NCBI GenBank assembly: GCA_964525015.1
Contig: CAZGFY010000003.1
Coordinates: forward strand, 78,256 to 142,255
Source: RGIG3102 sp964525015
GTDB taxonomy: Bacteria > Bacillota > Clostridia > Oscillospirales > Ruminococcaceae
DNA: 64,000 bases
Direction of reading: 5' to 3'
Both the position numbers and the translations under genes were made by a program. Shown one piece after another: positions 19,501 to 26,595 of this stretch (position 1 is the stretch's first letter; each line of letters opens with the position of its first letter). Under the pieces are notes generated by a model. It searched no databases, had not been told where the DNA came from, and saw nothing but the letters and a program-made list of their open reading frames with translations.

Positions 19501-19659
19501 GCCGTTAGCAGTTGGCGGACCTTCGTAGAAGGTGAATTGTTTTTGTGAGTTTTTAGTAGCTTCAACTGATTTTTCAAAAACTTTATGCTCTTTCCAAAAA
19601 TCTTCAACAGATTTTTCACGAGAAACAAAGTTTAAATCATTAGGCACTTTTTTGTACAT
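16543..19659 (-). CDS. ileS: isoleucyl-tRNA synthetase, eukaryote-like type (IleS2)
   Basis: The enzyme charges tRNA-Ile. The frame is open well upstream, but the true start is the ATG at 19659 (MYKKVPNDLNF), preceded by AAGAAAGGAAAG; this gives 1038 aa. The HIGH-type block reads PPTANGKPHIGH, followed by GWDTHGLPVELEVEK, and the KMSKS block reads GQKMSKSKGNAV. The 1038-aa length and this HIGH context are those of the second, eukaryote-like IleRS class. That class is naturally less sensitive to mupirocin; resistance here is only an inference. Cys pairs in the editing and insert regions (CPRCG, CPKCEKQ) are present. Expression is controlled by the T-box leader upstream. Confidence 0.96.
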   Translation of the reverse strand: MYKKVPNDLNFVSREKSVEDFWKEHKVFEKSVEATKNSQKQFTFYEGPPTANGKPHIGHVLTRVIKDLFPRYQIMKGNYVPRKAGWDTHGLPVELEVEKLVGINGKDQIEAYGLEPFINQCKESVWKYKGMWEDFSNTVGFWLDFKDPYITYDNNFIESEWWALKEIFNKNLLYKGFKIVPYCPRCGTPLSTHEVSQGYKDVKERSAIAKFKVSGEDAFFLAWTTTPWTLPSNLALCVNPEFDYVKVKYENGDVYYMAKGLCDAVLGEDKYEILEEMKGKDLEYKEYQPLWDFYKGDEKAFFVTCADYVTLSDGTGIVHIAPAFGEDDNQVGRKYKLPFIQYVDAAGKMTADTKWEGVFCKTADEEILKDLRESKKLYSSPKFEHSYPHCWRCDTPLIYYARDSWFIEMTKVKDKLIANNNTINWIPESIGKGRFGSWLENVQDWGISRDRYWGTPLNIWECECGHYHSIGSIEELKSMSDNCPENIELHRPYIDAVTIKCPKCEKQMKRVSEVIDCWFDSGSMPFAQHHYPFENQDLFKSQFPADFISEGVDQTRGWFYSLVAVSTLVFDEAPFKNVIVLGHVQDENGQKMSKSKGNAVDPFEALETYGADAIRWYFYSNSAPWIPNRFHGKAVTEYQRKFMGTLWNVYAFFVLYADIDKFDPTKYSFNKETLNIMDKWVLSRLNSTIKEVDTCLTNYQIPESTKILQNFVDELSNWYVRRNRERFWQKDMSEDKVNAYMTLYTCLVTISKLAAPMVPFITEQIYQNLVVNFDENAPMSVHLTSYPEFDESFIDKDLESDMLLVQDASTLARSARNTANIKNRQPLNKLFIKADRELNDYYKAILADELNVKEVEEIKDEAGYISYNFKPQLKTLGPKYGKQLGEIRTLLSELNGSVAKKDLDTNGQIVLKAKDGDIVLTSEDLLIETKQTEGFESVSANNIIVALDTVITPSLLEEGFVREIISKVQTMRKDANFLVMDTITLSVLNNQNIADILNKNIEEIKENTLTTSVVFTEIEGYSKEWDINGETVLFTIKK

Positions 19660-19810
19660 AGATATTACTTTCCTTTCTTTTTGTGTGTAAAAAGGGGATT
19701 TTTGATATAAAAAATACATTTTATTAATTTTCCGATATTCTAAAGCAATATTTTGGCTGTTCTTATTGCCAAAAGAAAAATTAAAATTTATATTATTTAA
19801 AAATAATATA

Positions 19811-19844
19811 AAAAAATCTTGCCCTATAAAAAATAGGACAAGAT
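19811..19844 (-). terminator. T-box attenuator terminator of ileS
   Basis: Read on the minus strand, ATCTTGTCCTAT pairs with ATAGGGCAAGAT (one U-G pair) across a short loop and is followed by TTTTTTT. The same CTTG-CCTATT segment can instead pair with the T-box sequence, which makes the switch. Confidence 0.85.
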
Positions 19845-20105
19845 AAAACTTGCTTATAACCACCTATTACAACATACTATTATATGTCTTTCAAATAACG
19901 GTGAAATACCGGCACAGCTTAGTTATTAAAAATGTTCAGCTTACAGCTCCAAAGTGATATTCGTCTAACCGCTACTTTTATATGGCTCACACCAAGCCTT
20001 GCTCATATAATCCAGTTCAGGTTATATTAATAAGGCTACCCATACTCGCTTGAATTTTGCAAAAATTAGATTACTTGTCTTTTTCATAGCTTTTATTATA
20101 AATAA
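19811..20105 (-). promoter_or_regulatory. T-box riboswitch, isoleucine-specific, upstream of ileS
   Basis: Read on the minus strand, the leader has a Stem I specifier loop GAATATCACTTT (19962-19951) with the isoleucine codon ATC at 19958-19956. This is followed by GGAGCTGTAAGCTGAAC, as in other T-box leaders. The antiterminator is AATAGG-TGGTTATAAG-CAAG (19868-19849) pairing with CTTG-T-CCTATT. The UGGN of the bulge pairs with the NCCA end of uncharged tRNA. A terminator overlaps it. The bulge differs from the usual UGGNACC form after UGGU. Uncharged tRNA-Ile should stabilise the antiterminator and turn on ileS. Confidence 0.9.
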
Positions 20106-20115
20106 TTCACATTTA

Positions 20116-20144
20116 ATGATAATATATTTCTTTTAAAAAGTCAA
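20116..20144 (-). promoter_or_regulatory. sigma-A promoter of the ileS T-box transcript
   Basis: On the minus strand TTGACT (20144-20139) and TATCAT (20121-20116) are separated by 17 bases. It lies directly upstream of the T-box stem I. Confidence 0.75.
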
Positions 20145-20149
20145 GATTT

Positions 20150-20773
20150 TTAGGTTTTATCATAAACAATATTATCTTCGCCGAGCACCCATTCTTTTAT
20201 ATCTTCAAAAATTTCAACCGATTTAAATTTAATTTCTATATCATCTTCTTTTACAAAAGTATCAATTTCTTTATCTTCATAATCGCATTCATACTCACCA
20301 CTTGAAGGAAGAACGCATAAAGAAGGATAGACAACGCACCACCAATTATCCCCAGTAGCACTTCCAAGATAAACCGTTAAAGCTGGGTATTCTCCTTTTG
20401 GTAGAGTGAAATTATCATAGCTAGTTGTATCAAAATAAAAATTTTCAACGGCAACAGTGGCTGTGTAATCCACCCCTTGTTCTTTTAAAAAATCATTAAC
20501 TTCAGTTTGAATGTATTCGCAGTTTTGGCTGGCAATATTTATGGCTGAATTAATATCGCTAGAAGAAGATAGGATATCATTTGCTAAAACTAATACCTTA
20601 TCTCTAACTAAAATTTTAATATCTTGGTCGGCGTCGGCGTTCGACTGCGCTATTATATGTAGTCGTAAGGTTTGATTTCTAACGGCAGAGGCAGTTATAT
20701 TAGTTTGGGAAAAAGCTGTTAAAATAAGGGAAAGTATAAGTCCTAGAAATATGCTGATTTCAATTTTTCTCAT
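20150..20773 (-). CDS. spoIIR: stage II sporulation protein R
   Basis: SpoIIR is made in the forespore and secreted into the intermembrane space, where it triggers SpoIIGA to process pro-sigma-E. The 207-aa product has an N-terminal export helix (about 7-24). It carries the family blocks LRLHIIAQSN and DQDIKILVRDKVL (about 36-66), FTLPKGEYPALTVYLG (about 121-136) and NWWCVVYPSLCVL (about 142-154). It is strong evidence that the organism can form endospores. A sigma-F-like promoter lies upstream. It is on the same strand as ileS, but the ileS promoter lies between the two. Confidence 0.95.
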   Translation of the reverse strand: MRKIEISIFLGLILSLILTAFSQTNITASAVRNQTLRLHIIAQSNADADQDIKILVRDKVLVLANDILSSSSDINSAINIASQNCEYIQTEVNDFLKEQGVDYTATVAVENFYFDTTSYDNFTLPKGEYPALTVYLGSATGDNWWCVVYPSLCVLPSSGEYECDYEDKEIDTFVKEDDIEIKFKSVEIFEDIKEWVLGEDNIVYDKT

Positions 20774-20821
20774 TTTTAAAAAATCCTTTCGCTAAAAAGC
20801 TGAATTTATAGTGATATTTAC

Positions 20822-20851
20822 AAGTATTGGCAGGGTTTTTATAATTTATAC
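20822..20851 (-). promoter_or_regulatory. sigma-F-like promoter of spoIIR
   Basis: On the minus strand GTATA (20851-20847) and GCCAATACTT (20831-20822) are separated by exactly 15 bases. This agrees with the sigma-F pattern GYWTA-N15-GGNRANANTW except for the second base of the -10. Forespore control of spoIIR is known from Bacillus subtilis. Confidence 0.6.
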
Positions 20852-20878
20852 AACATAAAAATATTTACACTAAAACTA

Positions 20879-20907
20879 TTGACAAATCATAGTGGTTGTG
20901 ATAGTAT
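20879..20907 (+). promoter_or_regulatory. sigma-A promoter of the infC-rpmI-rplT operon
   Basis: Consensus TTGACA at 20879-20884, a 17-bp spacer, and TAGTAT at 20902-20907 preceded by TG-A. It lies about 190 bases before infC, leaving room for a structured leader. Confidence 0.75.
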
Positions 20908-21080
20908 ATTAAAAGCAATAAAGCAGTAACAGTTATGCTACTCACCTTGCCAGCGAAAGTAGGCGGGTCAATATAAAGAAAACACAAAAAGCAGAAATTT
21001 GCTTTTTATCGTTTGTTTATTTTGGCATGGGACTGTTTGTACCGTGCTTTTTATTTGCTCAAAAAACAAACTTTTAATAT
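20908..21080 (+). promoter_or_regulatory. structured leader of the IF3-L35-L20 operon (probable L20 leader)
   Basis: The 5' leader holds a stem with ACC-GCC on the 5' side and GGC-GGGT on the 3' side (20943-20969). A terminator-like hairpin follows (AAAAAGCA at 20986-20993 with TGCTTTTT at 21000-21007). A long-range pair joins GTTTGTTT (21011-21018) to AAACAAAC (21064-21071). In Firmicutes this operon is controlled by L20 binding to its leader and causing premature termination. Position and structure fit that, but I assign it by context and not by a full alignment. Confidence 0.55.
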
Positions 21081-21094
21081 GGAGGTGCTTTATC

Positions 21095-21616
21095 ATTAGT
21101 ACAAAAAAAGAGCTTGAAATCAACGAAGAAATTCGTGATAAGGAAATTAGAGTTATAGGAGCAGATGGCTCACAGCTTGGGATTATGTCTTCTCAAAATG
21201 CATTAAAACTTGCAGAAGATGCAAATTTAGACTTAGTTAAAATTGCGCCAACTGCAGCCCCACCGGTTTGCCGAGTGATGGATTACGGTAAATTCCGTTT
21301 TGAGCAACAGAAAAAGGAAAAAGAGAACAAGAAAAACCAAAAGGTAGTTGATACAAAAGAAGTTAGACTTTCTATTAACATCGATACAAATGACTTTAAT
21401 ACTAAACTTAATCAAGCTAAGAAATTTTTAAAAAGTGGTGATAAAGTTAAGGTAAGTATCCGTTTTAGAGGAAGAGAAATGGCTCACTCAAAACTTGGCC
21501 TTGAAGTTATGAACAGATTCGCTGAGCAAATATCAGAAAACGGAACTATCGAAAAACCTGCAAAGCTAGAGGGTAGAAGCATGCAAATGTTTATAAACCC
21601 TGTGAACAACAAATAA
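21095..21616 (+). CDS. infC: translation initiation factor IF-3, ATT start
   Basis: IF-3 binds the 30S subunit and discriminates against wrong start codons. There is no ATG, GTG or TTG at the proper place. The sequence GGAGGTGCTTTATC is followed by ATT AGT ACA AAA, and starting at this ATT (21095) gives 173 aa, the normal IF-3 length, beginning STKKELEINEEIRDKEIRVIG. Non-standard ATT starts allow IF-3 to repress its own synthesis, as known for infC elsewhere. An adjacent ATC at 21092 is the alternative. Both domains are present: the N-domain to about residue 80, a lysine-rich linker, and the C-domain with IRFRGREMAHSKLG. It is first in the operon with rpmI and rplT. Confidence 0.93.
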   Translation: MSTKKELEINEEIRDKEIRVIGADGSQLGIMSSQNALKLAEDANLDLVKIAPTAAPPVCRVMDYGKFRFEQQKKEKENKKNQKVVDTKEVRLSINIDTNDFNTKLNQAKKFLKSGDKVKVSIRFRGREMAHSKLGLEVMNRFAEQISENGTIEKPAKLEGRSMQMFINPVNNK

Positions 21617-21633
21617 TAGGAGGAAAAACTTTT

Positions 21634-21837
21634 ATGAAAAAGTACAAAATTAAAACTCACTCAGGTGCGAAAAAAAGATTTAAACTAACAAAAAACGGCA
21701 AAGTTAAAAGAGGTAAAGCATTTAGAAGCCATATCCTTACTAAAATGTCTACAAAAAGAAAAAGAAACCTTAGAAAAGGCGGCTACGCTGATAAAACTAA
21801 CTCAAAAGCAATCAAACTTATGCTTCCATACGCTTAA
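21634..21837 (+). CDS. rpmI: 50S ribosomal protein L35
   Basis: The 67-residue, very basic protein has the L35 signature KIKTHSGAKKRFKLT at the start and RSHILTKMSTKRKRNLR in the middle. TAGGAGGAAAA precedes the ATG. It lies 17 bases after infC and 58 bases before rplT, the universal gene order. Codon use is biased as expected for a ribosomal protein. Confidence 0.98.
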   Translation: MKKYKIKTHSGAKKRFKLTKNGKVKRGKAFRSHILTKMSTKRKRNLRKGGYADKTNSKAIKLMLPYA

Positions 21838-21895
21838 TTTAAAAGCTGTAGCATAAACAACATATTAATTTTAGAATTTTAAAAGGAGATATATA

Positions 21896-22249
21896 ATGGC
21901 ACGTGTTAAAGGCGCGATGATGACTCGCAAAAGAAGAAAGAAAACACTAAAACTTGCTAAAGGCTACTGGGGAGCAAAAAGCAAGCACTTTAAAATGGCA
22001 AAACAACAAGTAATGAAAAGCGGTAACTACGCTTTTATCGGTAGAAAACAAAAGAAAAGAGATTTCCGTCGTCTATGGATTACTAGAATTTCTGCGGCTG
22101 TTAAAATGCACGATATGAACTATTCAACATTTATGAATGGATTAAAAAAAGCTGGAATCACTCTAAACAGAAAAATGATTTCAGAAATGGCTATCCATGA
22201 TGCAGCAGCATTTAAAAATCTTGTAGAAGCAGCTAAAAAAGCTCTTTAA
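21896..22249 (+). CDS. rplT: 50S ribosomal protein L20
   Basis: The 117-aa protein begins ARVKGAMMTRKRRKKTLKLA and contains GYWGAKSKHFK and the globular C-terminal half with RLWITRISAA. L20 binds 23S rRNA early in assembly and in Firmicutes is also the repressor of this operon. AAAAGGAGAT precedes the ATG. It is the last gene before a hairpin at 22263-22292. Confidence 0.98.
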   Translation: MARVKGAMMTRKRRKKTLKLAKGYWGAKSKHFKMAKQQVMKSGNYAFIGRKQKKRDFRRLWITRISAAVKMHDMNYSTFMNGLKKAGITLNRKMISEMAIHDAAAFKNLVEAAKKAL

Positions 22250-22262
22250 TTAATACTTAAAA

Positions 22263-22292
22263 ACGCTCTAGCACCTTGTTGTGTTAGGGCGT
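22263..22292 (+). terminator. probable terminator after rplT
   Basis: ACGCTCTAGCAC pairs with GTGTTAGGGCGT (12 pairs including two G-U pairs) across a six-base loop. It is followed by GTATTTGTATTTA, a modest T-rich tail. Confidence 0.6.
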
Positions 22293-22465
22293 GTATTTGT
22301 ATTTAGAGCTAGAAAAATTAATTAAAAAATGCTAATTTATCTTTATTTTTTTAGAAAATTAGTGATATATTATGTACATAATACTTTATTATTAAGGAGA
22401 AATAATTTTAGGAATGTGTTTAAATAAATTTTAAAAATATTGCTAAGATTGTTTAAAAAAAGAAA

Positions 22466-23227
22466 ATGAATATTATAAAAAGTAGGGACAACCCTAAAAT
22501 TAAATATGCAGTAAAACTAAGTAAAAGCTCATCATTTAGAAAAGAAGAGAATGCCTTTTTTGCCTCTTCAATTAAAATTGTTGATGATTTAATCAGCTAT
22601 GGATTTACAGCTAGGAGTGTGTATATTTCAATTGAATTATACGAAAAATACTCTCAAATGATAGGTGAAGAAAAGGTTTTTGTTATAACAAACGAGGTTG
22701 AAGAAAAACTTAACACTGAAAAATCTTCACAATCGGTTTTTGCTGTTTTTGATATGAAAAATAAAGAAGATGAAAACTTTTTTAAAAAGGATAAACTATT
22801 AATTTTACAAGATATGCAGGACCCACAAAATGTTGGGGCGATAATGCGAACTGCGCTTGCATTTGGATATAAGGATATTATAATCAGCGAAAAAACGGCT
22901 GATATATACTCAAGCAAGGTTTTAAGAAGCAGTATGACGGCGAGCGTTAAATTAAATGTTTATAAAATTAGTGATTTTGAAAAACTGACAAAAGAATTAA
23001 ACGATAATAAATTCACTACAATTGCCGCCTGCCTTGAAGGGGCAAAGGATTTAAAAACAATTAAAGATAAAACAAAACCTGCAATTTTTATAGGAAACGA
23101 AGGGAAGGGGTTATCAAAAAGCGTTTTGGATAATTCACTCCTAAAAGTTAAAATCGAGATGGATAAGGATATTGAATCTTTAAATGCAGCAGTGAGCGCG
23201 GCTGTATTAATGTGGGAGTTTAAGTAG
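22466..23227 (+). CDS. TrmH/SpoU-family RNA 2'-O-methyltransferase
   Basis: This 253-aa protein has an L30e-like RNA-binding N-terminal part (about 1-95) and a SPOUT methyltransferase domain. All three SPOUT motifs are present: LQDMQDPQNVGAIMRTAL (about 114-131), IFIGNEGKGLS (about 208-218) and SLNAAVSAAVLMWEF at the end. Such proteins methylate a ribose of 23S rRNA or tRNA; the target here is not known. It stops directly before the dprA ATG (TAG-ATG), so the two are co-translated. The ribosome binding site is weak (AAAAAGAAA). Confidence 0.88.
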   Translation: MNIIKSRDNPKIKYAVKLSKSSSFRKEENAFFASSIKIVDDLISYGFTARSVYISIELYEKYSQMIGEEKVFVITNEVEEKLNTEKSSQSVFAVFDMKNKEDENFFKKDKLLILQDMQDPQNVGAIMRTALAFGYKDIIISEKTADIYSSKVLRSSMTASVKLNVYKISDFEKLTKELNDNKFTTIAACLEGAKDLKTIKDKTKPAIFIGNEGKGLSKSVLDNSLLKVKIEMDKDIESLNAAVSAAVLMWEFK

Positions 23228-24307
23228 ATGGAAGTTTATGATATTTGGCTTAATTTGTGTCTTGGAGTTGGAATTAAAAATGCACAGGATATATTAAAAA
23301 TTAATCTTTCTCCAAAAGAAATTTTTGAAAACAGAGAAGATTTAGAAAAATATGATGTCTTTTTAAAAAATCAGCTTGAAAATTTAAAAAACATTAATCT
23401 TACTCACGCACAAAATATTTTAAAAATACACAATGAAAATAATATTAAAAGCATAAACTATCTAAGCGAAGATTATCCACTGTCTTTAAAAGAACTAGCC
23501 GATATGCCCTTAGTTTTATATTATAAAGGGGATATAAAATTGCTTAAAAATGAAAACATAGTTGGAATGATTGGCACAAGAAATCCAGATAGAAATGGAA
23601 TTAAACTAGCTGAAGAAATTTCAAAAGAGCTTTCAAAAAAAGGAGCAGTTATTTTAAGTGGACTGGCTCAAGGTATAGATGGATTAGCTCAAAAAACTGC
23701 ATTATTAAATAAAGGCAGGGTGATTGCAGCAGCTGGTCTTCCATTAAATGAATACTACCCAAAGGCTCATAGAAACCTGCAAGAAGATATAGCAAAAACA
23801 GGGCTAGTGTTAAGCGAAGTGGCAGCTACTCAAAATGTGGTTGATAATAAATACATCTTTGTTCAAAGAAATCGATTAATTGCATCTATTGGAAAAGCCT
23901 TATTATTAGTGCAAGCAAAAATCCCAAGTGGAACAGCGAGCACTATAAATTATGCAATTAATTTAGGAAGAGAAGTTTTTGCTTTGCCAGGTGCAATATA
24001 CGACCCACTTATGGAATACAATAATTTTTTATTATCCGAGGGGATAGTTAGGTGCACTTTAAAAGAGAAAAACATCTTAGAGTTTTTAAATATTAAAATA
24101 GTGGAAACTGAAAATAAAAAGATAGATGAAAATTTATCAGAATACGAAAAAATGATTTTAAAAGAGATTGATAATAAAACTCTTAGTGCAAATCAGATTT
24201 TTCAAAATTTGAAAATTCCAATGCCAGTTTTAAAAGCAATGCTTACAAAGCTTGAAATGGAAGGATTTATAAAACAGCAATCAGCTGGAGTTTATTATAA
24301 AATATAA
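23228..24307 (+). CDS. dprA: DNA processing protein DprA (DNA-protecting protein)
   Basis: DprA binds incoming single-stranded DNA and loads RecA during natural transformation. The 359-aa product has a helical N-terminal domain and the Rossmann-like DprA domain. The latter carries GMIGTRNPDRNG (about 112), LSGLAQGIDGLAQ (about 141), AAAGLPLNEYYPKAHRNL (about 167) and RNRLIASIGKALLLVQA (about 213-230). A winged-helix C-terminal domain follows (about 300-359). The ATG follows the stop of the methyltransferase without a gap. The order dprA-topA is common in Firmicutes. Its presence alone does not prove natural competence. Confidence 0.95.
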   Translation: MEVYDIWLNLCLGVGIKNAQDILKINLSPKEIFENREDLEKYDVFLKNQLENLKNINLTHAQNILKIHNENNIKSINYLSEDYPLSLKELADMPLVLYYKGDIKLLKNENIVGMIGTRNPDRNGIKLAEEISKELSKKGAVILSGLAQGIDGLAQKTALLNKGRVIAAAGLPLNEYYPKAHRNLQEDIAKTGLVLSEVAATQNVVDNKYIFVQRNRLIASIGKALLLVQAKIPSGTASTINYAINLGREVFALPGAIYDPLMEYNNFLLSEGIVRCTLKEKNILEFLNIKIVETENKKIDENLSEYEKMILKEIDNKTLSANQIFQNLKIPMPVLKAMLTKLEMEGFIKQQSAGVYYKI

Positions 24308-24376
24308 AAGAGATTATGAATTAAAGTAAAGATAATTTGAGTTTACTCAAATGATAAGAAGGGAATGGGTGTTAAT

Positions 24377-26572
24377 ATGTCAAAATTAGTTATTGTGGAA
24401 TCGCCAGCAAAAGCGAAAACTATAAAAAAATATCTAGGTGAAGATTTTGAAGTTATCGCTTCAATGGGGCATATAAGGGATTTACCAAAGGGACAAATCG
24501 GAATAGATGTTAATAATAATTTTAAGCCAAGATATATAAATATTCCAGGCAAAACAAAACTTATAAAACAATTAAAACAGCTTGCAAGTGAAAGCGATGA
24601 AGTTTTTCTTGCAACCGACCCTGATAGAGAGGGCGAGGCGATTTCTTGGCATCTAGCGCATATATTAAAACTAGATGTAGAAAAGCAAAACAGAGTTACC
24701 TTTGGTGAGATAACAAAAAAAGGTATCACCGAGGGAATGGATAATAAAAGAAGTCTTAACATTGATTTAATTAATGCACAGCAAGCAAGAAGACTGCTCG
24801 ATAGAATAGTTGGCTATAAAATTTCGCCGTTTTTATGGGAAAAAATTAAAGGCGGGCTTTCAGCTGGGCGTGTTCAATCGGTTGCAGTTAAATTAATAGT
24901 TGATAGGCATAAAGAGATAGAAAAATTTATTCCAGAAGAATACTGGAACATAGAAGCCCTTCTTTTAGCGCAAGGGCAAGCTAAAAAAATTAAAGCAAAA
25001 TACCATTCAACTAATGGCAAAAAAGAAACAGTTACAAATGGCGAATGGGCAAATAGAATTAAAGCTGAGAGCGAAGAGGCTGGCTTTGAAATCTCAAAAA
25101 TTTCAACTGGTGAAAGAAAGAAAGCGCCAGCACCACCTTTTATAACTTCTTCTTTGCAGCAAGAGGCATCAAGAAGATTAGGCTTTACAGCACTTAGAAC
25201 AATGAGAGCAGCCCAAACTCTTTATGAAGGGGTTGATATTCAAGGGCAGGGAACACTAGGGCTTATTACCTATATGAGAACCGACTCTTTAAGAATTAGC
25301 GAAGAGGCTCAAAATGATGCAAAAGGCTTTATCAAAGATAAATATGGCGAACAATACATTCCAAATTATACAAGAACATATAAAACAAAAAATAATGCGC
25401 AAGACGCTCACGAGGCTATAAGGCCAACTAATGTGAGAATAACTCCTGAAGTAGCTTATAATTCTCTTTCAGGCGACGTTGCAAAATTATATAAATTAAT
25501 CTGGGAAAGATTTACTGCAAGCCAGATGGCAGATTGCTTGCAGCAAACAGTGAGCGTTGATTTAACAGCTGGAACCCATTTATATAAAGCATCAGGATAC
25601 ACTGTTTTATTCGATGGCTTTACTGCTTTATATGAAGAAGTTGAAGATGAGAAAAAAGAAAAAGAAACAGCACTTCCTGATTTAGAAAAGGATACAAAAC
25701 TAAAATTAAAGGAGCTTTTAGCACTGCAAAAATTCACACAGCCACCAGCTGAATACACAGAGGCTAGTTTAATTAAAGCTATGGAAGAAAACGGCATAGG
25801 TCGCCCGTCGACATATGCGCCAACTATTCACACTATTATTGATAGAGGCTATGTTGAAAGAAATCAAAAGAAACTAACGCCAACAGTTTTAGGGATAACT
25901 ATAAACGATGTTTTAGTGGCGCAGTTTTCGGATATTGTTGATTTAAAATTCTCAGCTACTATGGAAGAACGCCTTGATAAAATCGAAGATGGCAATCAAG
26001 AGTGGACAGATGTTTTAAGAGATTTTTATGATATTTTAATTAGAGATTTAGAAAAAGCTGCAAAGGATATGGAAGGCAAAAAGGTTGAACTGCCACAAGA
26101 ATTTTCAGATGAAGTTTGCGAAATTTGTGGAAAACAGATGCTAATTAAATCCGGTAAATTCGGAAAATTCTTAGCTTGTTCAGGTTTTCCAGATTGTAAA
26201 CACACAAAGCGAATAGTAAAATACGCCCCTGGTGCTTGCCCTGTGTGTAGCTCTAAAATCCTAGCCTTACAAAGTAAACGTGGTATGAGCTTTTATGCTT
26301 GTGAAAATTCTACTGATTGCAAATTTATGTCTTGGGAAATGCCAACAGAGAAAAATTGCGAAGTTTGTGGCAAAACAATGTTTAAAAAAGCAGGGAAAAC
26401 TGCAAAAGAACATTGCGTAAACCCTGAATGTAAAAACTATATACCATTCCCAGCGCCAAGAAAATCTAAAAAGAAGATAGAAGAAGAAAAACAGGCGAAA
26501 GAAAGCCAAGAAGAAAAAACAGAAGAGAAAAAAGAGAAAAAGCCAAGAGCGAAAAAAACAAAGGATGAATAG
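24377..26572 (+). CDS. topA: DNA topoisomerase I
   Basis: This type IA topoisomerase relaxes negative supercoils. I prefer the ATG at 24377 (MSKLVIVESPAKAKT) over the in-frame ATG four codons upstream, which sits on the AAGGGA box itself. The TOPRIM domain has VIVESPAKA and ATDPDREGEAISWHLA. The active tyrosine is Y299 in LITYMRTDSLR. Three C-terminal four-cysteine zinc domains follow (starting CEICGK, CPVCSS and CEVCGK), then a charged lysine/glutamate tail of about 35 residues. The 731-aa length is typical. Confidence 0.97.
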   Translation: MSKLVIVESPAKAKTIKKYLGEDFEVIASMGHIRDLPKGQIGIDVNNNFKPRYINIPGKTKLIKQLKQLASESDEVFLATDPDREGEAISWHLAHILKLDVEKQNRVTFGEITKKGITEGMDNKRSLNIDLINAQQARRLLDRIVGYKISPFLWEKIKGGLSAGRVQSVAVKLIVDRHKEIEKFIPEEYWNIEALLLAQGQAKKIKAKYHSTNGKKETVTNGEWANRIKAESEEAGFEISKISTGERKKAPAPPFITSSLQQEASRRLGFTALRTMRAAQTLYEGVDIQGQGTLGLITYMRTDSLRISEEAQNDAKGFIKDKYGEQYIPNYTRTYKTKNNAQDAHEAIRPTNVRITPEVAYNSLSGDVAKLYKLIWERFTASQMADCLQQTVSVDLTAGTHLYKASGYTVLFDGFTALYEEVEDEKKEKETALPDLEKDTKLKLKELLALQKFTQPPAEYTEASLIKAMEENGIGRPSTYAPTIHTIIDRGYVERNQKKLTPTVLGITINDVLVAQFSDIVDLKFSATMEERLDKIEDGNQEWTDVLRDFYDILIRDLEKAAKDMEGKKVELPQEFSDEVCEICGKQMLIKSGKFGKFLACSGFPDCKHTKRIVKYAPGACPVCSSKILALQSKRGMSFYACENSTDCKFMSWEMPTEKNCEVCGKTMFKKAGKTAKEHCVNPECKNYIPFPAPRKSKKKIEEEKQAKESQEEKTEEKKEKKPRAKKTKDE

Positions 26573-26595
26573 GCTTTGAAAGGAATTAATAAGCT

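Noticed and set aside
19660..19863. N-terminal extension of IleRS by 68 residues
   Set aside because: The frame is open but runs through the T-box antiterminator side and leader; the ribosome binding site and family alignment place the start at 19659.
20999..21094. N-terminal extension of IF-3
   Set aside because: It is in frame but inside the structured leader, with no conservation; GGAGG points to ATT at 21095.
22394..22434. AAGGAG followed by a six-codon frame (ATG at 22414), a possible leader peptide before the RNA methyltransferase
   Set aside because: The peptide is too short, the spacing is long, and no attenuator hairpin follows; chance cannot be excluded.
24343..24762. 139-aa minus-strand ORF inside topA
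   Set aside because: It is the shadow of topA codons in another frame, rich in Ser/Phe/Ile as expected for antisense of AT-rich genes, with no binding site.
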